Shown piece by piece: positions 58,086 to 64,000 of a stretch of DNA of 64,000 nucleotides; the stretch's first letter is position 1; every line of letters begins with the position of its first letter. The notes under the pieces are model-generated. The model had not been told where the DNA came from and did not search any database. It saw nothing but the letters and a program-made list of their open reading frames with translations. Made by a program: the position numbers and the translations under genes. Source of the DNA: CAYXDO01 sp964463485 (GTDB lineage: Bacteria > Myxococcota > Kuafuiibacteriia > Kuafuiibacteriales > Kuafuiibacteriaceae); NCBI GenBank assembly GCA_964463485.1, contig CAYXDO010000025.1, positions 1 through 64,000 of the forward strand. The letters run 5' to 3'.

Positions 58086-60120
58086 GTTCGCCCCTCTTGC
58101 CACTGAATATCTTCTTGATCTCGAGAATGCGAAACTCGGCGCCGGCCTTTTGCTTTCGCCCGAAGAGGATGTGACGCGAGATCTCGAGCCGCCGGGATCC
58201 TCTCGAACCGGGCACATTTGCGTCCGCTCGCCAGCGTTCCCAGGCAACCCGATCACCTACCCATACTGCCGTCCCCTCGAGCTCTCCAACGCGATCGAGC
58301 GCGCGCGCGAACCCAGGCGTGCTCGTCCCGGCGGGTGCGAGCAGGAAGAGCTTCTCGCGCGCGCTCGTCGCCGAATAGTGAAGCAGCGCCAAGGGCGAGA
58401 CGCCGTACGACTTGGCCGGGACCTGGTCGTTCGAGTCGTCGGCGAACAGAATGGAGAGCGCTTCGGCCGCGCGGTAGAGCGAGGGATCCATACGAGCGTA
58501 GGATCCGAGCTGACTGGTGTCGATCACCGACCCGACTTCCCGAGCCCTCGAGTAGACCCCGGACTCTCGGGGCCACGCCAACATCAAGCCGATGGCGGCC
58601 GCCGCGACACACACCCAACGCCCCGGGCCTCGCTCGAGAGAGTCCGAGTAGCTTCGGAAGAACGCGCCGATGGGGAGGAGCATGGCTGGGACGAAGTAGT
58701 GAAGGCTCCCGAAAGCTAGCGCGTAAAAGAAAGCAAAGGTGAAGGCCGCCGCGATCAACAGGGCTCGGCTGACCAAGTCGGCGCGGCGTATGCCCCAGAA
58801 GGCGGCGAGCGGAAAGAGTCCACAAGGGATGGCCACGTACCCGAACCGCCGGACGTCGGTGAGGATGAGAGTCGCGAGCTTCTTGGAGAGTCCCTCGGCC
58901 GAGTGCTCGCGGCCGGGTGAAGGAAGCCCGAGGGCGGCGAGCACGGACGGAAGCGCCGCAAGGACGAGAAGCCCAACGCCCGTCGCCAGACCCGCCCACG
59001 CGGTCGCCTCGAAGGCCGTCATCCAGTCCTTCGGGCGCTTTGGTAACTCCGCTCGCCTCGCCGCGAGTCTCTTGGCTTCTGAGAGGGCCAAGCCGACGAA
59101 GAGCGCACTCATGAGTAGCGCTCCGCCCGGAGAGGAAGACAGAGTAGCGAAGGTACCGAAGAAGAGGAGGGTTCGAGCGCGCTCGACGAGAGCTACCCCG
59201 ACGCCGAAGAAGGCGGCCATGAACGCGGTGTCGGCGGCCGTCGGAAGACCTAGGTCCGCCGCATAGGGGTCGTAGGTCGCGCTGTAACCCATGGCCACGA
59301 CGAAGACCGTCAGGGCCGCCCAAAGCAGTCCCCGCGCGAACGGCCGCGGTCTCCGCGGATTCGCAGCCAAGCCCACGATCCCGACCTCGACGAGGACGAG
59401 AAAATAGAGGGTCGGCACCCGTACTCCAGCCTCGTTCTCGCCGAACAACCGCACGAAGAAGGACGTAGGCAGGATAGAGAAGAACGACGTGGTACCTGGA
59501 TAGTCGGCGATCGGTCCGTACTCTCGGCCGAAGAAAGGCAGCGGCTGGATGAGCAGAAGCCTCGCGGCCTCGAGCTGGTGTGCGCCGTCTCCGGTCAGGC
59601 TCTCCCAGAAGAGCTTGGGCCCGAGCACCATACTCAGGGCGACGATCGGTATGAGCGCGATGGCCGTCTGAGTCCCTGAATCGGAGGGAACCTCGGTACT
59701 CCGTACCCAACACAAGGTCGTGAACACCGCGGTCATGCCCAACAGCGCGAGCACGAAGCTGGTGCCGGAAAGGGACAGACCGAACGCGCCCGCGGCGGCG
59801 GTCATGACGGAGATCGTGACCACGCTGGCCAAGTATCCACTCATCACCCAACTCTCGAACGAGCCCGACCGATGGAACGCCAAGACGAGCATCAGCCCTG
59901 GCGAAGTCACGAGCGCGATCGAACCGACTACGGCGAGCGGGGCGACGAGGTACGGATAGAGGAAGCTCGAGAAGTGAGGCGACCGCAGATCGACCTGGCC
60001 TGCGAGCGCACCCAGCTCGGTCCCCGCGATTGGGGCCAACAGCGCAAGGAGGGACAGAGCAAGCGCGGCCAAGCCGACGCGAAGAACGCGGGCGCGCCGC
60101 GCTCGCGACTCCGCGATCAC
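58069..60120 (-). CDS. Large polytopic membrane protein (glycosyltransferase-like topology)
   Basis: A 683-aa membrane protein with about twelve hydrophobic segments across the first 530 residues, then a soluble C-terminal part. The arrangement is similar to the membrane glycosyltransferases that use lipid-linked sugars (GT-C fold), but the diagnostic acidic motif in the first loop is not clear, so the class is inferred. Its ATG at 60120 overlaps the sulfatase stop by four bases. Neighbours suggest work on envelope glycans or lipids. Confidence 0.7.
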   Translation of the reverse strand: MIAESRARRARVLRVGLAALALSLLALLAPIAGTELGALAGQVDLRSPHFSSFLYPYLVAPLAVVGSIALVTSPGLMLVLAFHRSGSFESWVMSGYLASVVTISVMTAAAGAFGLSLSGTSFVLALLGMTAVFTTLCWVRSTEVPSDSGTQTAIALIPIVALSMVLGPKLFWESLTGDGAHQLEAARLLLIQPLPFFGREYGPIADYPGTTSFFSILPTSFFVRLFGENEAGVRVPTLYFLVLVEVGIVGLAANPRRPRPFARGLLWAALTVFVVAMGYSATYDPYAADLGLPTAADTAFMAAFFGVGVALVERARTLLFFGTFATLSSSPGGALLMSALFVGLALSEAKRLAARRAELPKRPKDWMTAFEATAWAGLATGVGLLVLAALPSVLAALGLPSPGREHSAEGLSKKLATLILTDVRRFGYVAIPCGLFPLAAFWGIRRADLVSRALLIAAAFTFAFFYALAFGSLHYFVPAMLLPIGAFFRSYSDSLERGPGRWVCVAAAAIGLMLAWPRESGVYSRAREVGSVIDTSQLGSYARMDPSLYRAAEALSILFADDSNDQVPAKSYGVSPLALLHYSATSAREKLFLLAPAGTSTPGFARALDRVGELEGTAVWVGDRVAWERWRADANVPGSRGSRRLEISRHILFGRKQKAGAEFRILEIKKIFSGKRGEHGTKD

Positions 60121-62087
60121 TGAAGGTACCCGAGCGAGCGGAGCGCGGCCTCGTCGTCGGAGCTCAGCGATCGGTCCGCTTGGGTCTCCGGCGCGACCGG
60201 CAGCAGCGGCGTCAAGCGAGCGAGCGCGGCCGTCGCCGTCTCGGCCAAGTTGATCAGCTCCCCAGGGTCAGCGGCCAAATCAAACACCTCGAAGCTCTCT
60301 GGCGACCTGCGGTCGTGGGCGACCTTGGCCCAAAGTCGAATCAGCTTCCTGTGTTCGGAGCGAACGGCGTCGCTCGACCCGTAACCCAGCTCGGGCGGCT
60401 CCTGGCGCTGAATCGAGATCGCCGGTCCCGCTTCGCCCTGGCGAGCCGCGGTGAGCCACGGGACGAGGCTGACTCCGTCGAGGTTCGCGGGCGGGGTGAG
60501 TTGGGAGAGCTCGAGGATGGTCGGCGCGAGATCGACGGAACGAACCTGTGCTCGCACCACGGTGGCGGTTCGGACCAACGTCTTGGGGGGCACGACGACG
60601 AGCGGAACTCTCACCGTCGGATCGTGCAGGTCGCGCCCCCACCAGAGCTCATGGTCACCCATCGACTCTCCGTGATCTGCGGTCACGACGATGGTCAGCT
60701 CACCCGCCGCGGCTTCCGCGGCCCTGACGAGCCGGTCGAGCTGCTCATCGACCCGGGTGATTTGGGCCCCATAGAGCGCCTTGGCTCGCGACACCGCGTC
60801 TTGACTTCGGATGAAGGCGAGTCGCTGACTTGGAGTGAACCCATACCATTGAAACGCAGAAGGACCGCTGGGCGTGCCTGTTGGTACGAGCCTCACGGGC
60901 GGGTCGTAGGGGACATGCGGGTCGTAGTAGTGAACCCACAAGAAGAAGGGTCCCCGATTCTTGCCGAGCCACTCCAGGGCGAGCTCTGTCGTGATTTCCG
61001 CTCCGCGCCGAAACTCGCGCCCGTGCTCGCCGCGGGAGAGGAGCCTGAAGAGTGTAACTCTCTTTTTGAGTTGCTCCGGAAGCCAGCGATTCCGCGACAA
61101 ATCGTCGTCGGCGTAGTCGAACCGGTGGAGGAGTCCGGACGCGCGCTCGGTCAGCGGGAAACCGGAGACGAACGCGGCCGTCTGGTATCCTTCGCGACTC
61201 AGGAGCTCCGGGAGGGTTGGGACTTCGTCGGACAGTTTGTGAACGTTCAAGGTTACCTGGTGCCGGGTCGGCAAGACGCCGCTCAAGATCGACATATGCG
61301 AAGGCCCGGTGAGTGTGCTGTGGACGATGGCCTGGTCGAACCGAACGCCTCGGCTCGCCAGCCCATCGAACGTGGGCGTGCGCGCGGTCTTGTCGCCGTA
61401 GGCGCCCACGCGGTCGGCGCGAAGTGTGTCGATGGTGACGAGGAGAAGACTCGGGCGGGCGGGTCCATCGGCCTTCGAGAGGGCGGGGACGTCGACCCCG
61501 CCGAAGACAGCTGCGCCCAGGGCCAAAAAAGGCGAGAGTACGGCGAACCGGGTAGCCCCGAGCGCGAGCGCCACGACGGCTGCGCCAAAGAGCGCGGGCC
61601 GAGCGTTTCCTTCGGGGAGGACGCGAGCGACCGACCAGAGGCCCAAGGCCAGCGCAAGACCCACGACCCACCCCACGATCGACCGCGCGGGCGACGCGGC
61701 CCGCGCTCTCAACACCCGGAGCGCGACCCAAGCTGCCAGGCCCGAAGCGAGCAGGCCAGCGAGCAACCCGGCGAGCCCTTCACTCTGAAGCCCAGTACGG
61801 ACCGCGACGACGGCTCCGAGACCAAAAGCCACTGAAAACGCGGTCGCAGACTCCGCTTGTCGGGCGACGCGGCAAGCGACCGCAGCCGCCGCGCCCACGA
61901 GCGCTCCGAAACCGATGTGAGCGGCGAGCGCCACGGCGAGCATACGCGCGTGCGATGCGCCGGCCGCCACCTCGAGCGTGCGAACCGCAAGCGCCGCTTC
62001 GATGGCCCCGAGCGCCACCACGAGCAAGAAGCCCTCCGCGAAGCCGGCTCCGGAGCTCCTCACACCGCCGGAAGAGCGGTCCGTCAT
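60117..62087 (-). CDS. Membrane-bound sulfatase / phosphoethanolamine-type alkaline phosphatase superfamily enzyme
   Basis: A 656-aa protein. About five membrane helices (20-200) are followed by an alkaline-phosphatase-superfamily domain (about 215-640). Metal and substrate residues are visible: LLVTIDTLRADRVGAYG, the presumed nucleophile site STLTGPSH, VTADHGESMGDHELWWGRDL and FDLAADPGELINLA. Canonical sulfatases carry Cys or Ser before x-P-S-R; here the position is Thr, as in lipid-A and LTA synthase-type transferases, so hydrolysis of sulfate esters is not assured. It is the first gene of a five-gene operon down to 54676. Confidence 0.82.
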   Translation of the reverse strand: MTDRSSGGVRSSGAGFAEGFLLVVALGAIEAALAVRTLEVAAGASHARMLAVALAAHIGFGALVGAAAAVACRVARQAESATAFSVAFGLGAVVAVRTGLQSEGLAGLLAGLLASGLAAWVALRVLRARAASPARSIVGWVVGLALALGLWSVARVLPEGNARPALFGAAVVALALGATRFAVLSPFLALGAAVFGGVDVPALSKADGPARPSLLLVTIDTLRADRVGAYGDKTARTPTFDGLASRGVRFDQAIVHSTLTGPSHMSILSGVLPTRHQVTLNVHKLSDEVPTLPELLSREGYQTAAFVSGFPLTERASGLLHRFDYADDDLSRNRWLPEQLKKRVTLFRLLSRGEHGREFRRGAEITTELALEWLGKNRGPFFLWVHYYDPHVPYDPPVRLVPTGTPSGPSAFQWYGFTPSQRLAFIRSQDAVSRAKALYGAQITRVDEQLDRLVRAAEAAAGELTIVVTADHGESMGDHELWWGRDLHDPTVRVPLVVVPPKTLVRTATVVRAQVRSVDLAPTILELSQLTPPANLDGVSLVPWLTAARQGEAGPAISIQRQEPPELGYGSSDAVRSEHRKLIRLWAKVAHDRRSPESFEVFDLAADPGELINLAETATAALARLTPLLPVAPETQADRSLSSDDEAALRSLGYLQ

Positions 62088-62428
62088 CGCGCGGTCCTAC
62101 GTCGCCGCGGAGAGAGACGCAACGACATAGCGCGGCCGAACAGCGGCAGCCGAATGACGGCAACTCATGGCGGCCGCGCAGACCGTAGCCTTTAGACTGT
62201 AATCGTTAGGTCGGAGATCCGGAACGAGATCCGCGGCTTCCGGAGATTCTTCGCAGCGTGCGACAACTCTCGGAGGCTGAACAGCGGCTTCGAGGGTCGT
62301 ACGTGCCTCTGAGTCTCTGCACGAATCGGTGACCGAGTCATGGCCGAGGCCCAGTCAGTGGCCGAGACCAGCTCAGTTAGGCGAGCTAACCGATCGGCGT
62401 CGTGCCTGGGACGCGGTGCCAAGCAAAA
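62088..62428. other. Intergenic stretch, no gene seen
   Basis: 341 bases between two minus-strand genes with no supported open frame or repeat. It must hold the promoter of the 62087-54676 operon; no clear sigma-type elements were recognised by eye. Confidence 0.6.
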
Positions 62429-64000
62429 TCAGTAGAGCCCTTCCCAACTCACCTCGACCACGGTGAGTGCGTACCCGCCGATCGTCACGGACTCCCGCTT
62501 CGTTCGCGAGACCTCGGTGCCAAGCCAGGTGTACGGGCGCGCCTCGAACGTGTCGGCCTCCGCTTCGGGCACGGCGAAGTACAGAGTCGCAGGTGCGTTC
62601 TCGAGGGCGCGGCCGTGAAGGTACATGATCAAGGCATGCTCGGTGGAATGAAAACCGTTTTTCCACAAATTGCACTTGGCAGTGTCTGTCCGCGGCCAGG
62701 CGTAGACCCGCGCTCCTCGCCGGTTGATGCTGGGGATGACTTCTCGCACGGGGTAGGTCGGGTCGACGTATTTCTGAATCCAACCGGCACCGGTTCGCTC
62801 GAGCACCGACACATACCTCCAGTCGACGAGGTCGAGGGTCGCGGCCAGCTGGTCGGCCTCGGCATGAATCCACCAGTCCGACCCATATTCGACGCTCGAC
62901 GCCGTCGTGGGACGCTTGGCCCACAAACCATTCTCCTCGTCGAAGGCCTTCTGGAGCTGCGTGTGGACGTTTTCGAAGACGACACCCGAGAAGGGGTGGT
63001 CGGGCAGCCGCTTGTCGATCTGGAGCAGCATCCAGTAAGTCTTGAGGGTGTGGCCGAAGTCGACGTGTTTGGTTCCGAAGCGACCCAGGTTGGTGTCGAC
63101 CCCGAAAAACACGCCGTCTTGAAAATAGCTCGACACGATCGTCTCGCCGAGAGCTCTCAGATCGTCGAGAAACATGTCCCTCCGGGCCGCCTCGGAGAGA
63201 ACGGGCTGCGACAGCAGCAGGAACGCGTTGATGGGATCGAGCTGGGCCACGAGCTCGGAACCTCCGTCGTTCTCCACGTCGACCGGGCTCGAGAGATCCG
63301 CCGTCATACCGTCGCGGAGGCGGGAGGCGGTGGCGTCGAAGTAGGTCGCCGAGTCGAAAAGCAAGTCCCTCGTCTCGAGCAGCTCGGACTCGGCGTCCGG
63401 GTCTCGCGTCACGAAGTGGTAGGCAGACATTCCGAGCATGACGTAAGACGTGTCCTGAGTCAGCTTGGGTTCGGTGAGGTTGGGTTGACCGTTTTGGTCG
63501 AGGAGCCCGAACCAGCCCCGATGAGTCGTGTCTTTTGCGTGAGCTCGGAGCCAAGTCACACCCGCCTGGGCAAGCTCGAGGAGCTCGGGGTCGCCGGTCA
63601 AAGCGAAGCCGAGAGAGTAGGTGTAGATCTGTCGACCCATCATTCGCGGCCGTCGATCGGTGGAGCCGGCCAGCTGGCCATCCATCCCGCGATAGGTGGG
63701 GAAGTTTCCAACGGGCGTCCCTATGGCCTCTGGCGCGACCCAGAACGGCGCGATGTCATCGGTCCAATGCGCCCGCCAACGAGCTGCGCCGAGCGCGCTC
63801 GGTACGGACGAGTCGAGAGGGTGGGGGCCGTAGGTGCCTCCGTCGCGCGGCCCGACCTCGGGGCCCGCTGCGTCCTCGAGGCCCGCTGCATCCTCGAGGC
63901 CCGCGTCTGGCTTGTTTTCGGCGTCGGCGGTGGGGGTGTCGCTCGAGGTCGCGTCGGACGGTGCGTCGGATCCGTCGCCGACGTCCGAGTCGATGGCCGA
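62429..64000 (-). CDS. Secreted or surface (alpha/alpha)6-barrel protein, 5' end outside window
   Basis: At least 523 residues; the frame is open through the right edge, so the signal peptide is not seen. The part near the edge is an Asp/Ala/Gly-rich linker (SSDTPTADAENKPDAG), typical of the mature N-terminus of myxobacterial lipoproteins. The body resembles N-acylglucosamine-2-epimerase and related (alpha/alpha)6-barrel enzymes: QIYTYSLGFALTGDPELLELAQ, SYVMLGMSAYHFVTRD, KHVDFGHTLKTYWMLLQI and WWIHAEADQLAATLDL, with conserved His. It may be a sugar isomerase, epimerase or lyase-like enzyme acting outside the cell; the specific activity is unknown. Confidence 0.75.
   Translation of the reverse strand, partial: SAIDSDVGDGSDAPSDATSSDTPTADAENKPDAGLEDAAGLEDAAGPEVGPRDGGTYGPHPLDSSVPSALGAARWRAHWTDDIAPFWVAPEAIGTPVGNFPTYRGMDGQLAGSTDRRPRMMGRQIYTYSLGFALTGDPELLELAQAGVTWLRAHAKDTTHRGWFGLLDQNGQPNLTEPKLTQDTSYVMLGMSAYHFVTRDPDAESELLETRDLLFDSATYFDATASRLRDGMTADLSSPVDVENDGGSELVAQLDPINAFLLLSQPVLSEAARRDMFLDDLRALGETIVSSYFQDGVFFGVDTNLGRFGTKHVDFGHTLKTYWMLLQIDKRLPDHPFSGVVFENVHTQLQKAFDEENGLWAKRPTTASSVEYGSDWWIHAEADQLAATLDLVDWRYVSVLERTGAGWIQKYVDPTYPVREVIPSINRRGARVYAWPRTDTAKCNLWKNGFHSTEHALIMYLHGRALENAPATLYFAVPEAEADTFEARPYTWLGTEVSRTKRESVTIGGYALTVVEVSWEGLY

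Noticed and set aside
1..64000. tRNA, rRNA or riboswitch genes
   Set aside because: No cloverleaf, rRNA-like block or recognised riboswitch core was seen by eye; a covariance-model scan would be needed to exclude them.

Overview
The window is high-GC DNA whose gene content suits a myxobacterium (Myxococcota; a Polyangiales/Sandaracinaceae-like genome is the best guess). The clues are Asp/Gly-rich, Cys-rich lipoproteins, Hanks-type and pseudo Ser/Thr kinases with long accessory regions, a single-chain acetyl/propionyl-CoA carboxylase, and many short GC-rich repeats between genes. A 100-N block at 19521-19620, inside a 21-bp tandem repeat, shows that this is a scaffolded draft assembly. No rRNA, tRNA or CRISPR array was recognised by eye.

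Left part (1-20.8 kb), mostly core and envelope genes. A HerA-like ATPase and a stand-alone E2-type acyltransferase are followed by a divergent GTP cyclohydrolase pair (folE / ribA). A five-gene minus-strand operon (8516 to 3923) encodes a thioredoxin-fold lipoprotein, an exported protein, a cytochrome c with an FMN-binding-like region, a GlcD-type FAD oxidase and a LON-domain protein. Next come an FHA-GGDEF diguanylate cyclase, a Cys-rich lipoprotein, a rhomboid-TPR protein, an M23 peptidase operon, an M20 peptidase, an Old Yellow Enzyme homologue, and a second Cys-rich lipoprotein that contains the assembly gap.

Middle (20.8-41 kb). A four-helix-bundle (S23-type) gene sits inside hexamer and 39-bp repeats. 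It is followed by a GH1 glycosidase, a PEGA-type Ser/Thr kinase, an ion channel with RCK domains and an unusual filter, a frameshifted antitoxin remnant, ligA, a pseudokinase-ATPase, the 1834-aa carboxylase, a second (decayed) four-helix-bundle copy in hexamer repeats, and an ABC ATPase with a convergent membrane protein.

The most interesting region is 41-52.5 kb, which looks like an unusual hybrid RiPP locus. It has two leader peptides with double-Gly ends: a short one without Cys, and a 119-aa nitrile-hydratase-like (NHLP) leader with a Cys-, Ser- and Thr-containing core. A plus-strand operon encodes a radical SAM enzyme, a NodU/CmcH-type O-carbamoyltransferase and a class II lanthipeptide synthetase (LanM). 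A minus-strand operon encodes a ThiS/MoaD-like sulfur carrier, a YcaO enzyme and a TfuA protein. Together they predict a lanthionine peptide that may also carry thioamide (or azoline) and carbamoyl groups. The product is inferred, not demonstrated. Related GGGCCC-centred repeats lie on both sides of the locus.

Right part (52.6-64 kb). A vapBC-type toxin-antitoxin pair has a perfect palindrome upstream. Then come a membrane protein and a tightly packed five-gene minus-strand operon (sulfatase-like membrane enzyme, polytopic membrane protein, methyltransferase, exported protein, MFS transporter). The last gene is a lipoprotein-like (alpha/alpha)6-barrel protein that runs off the right edge.
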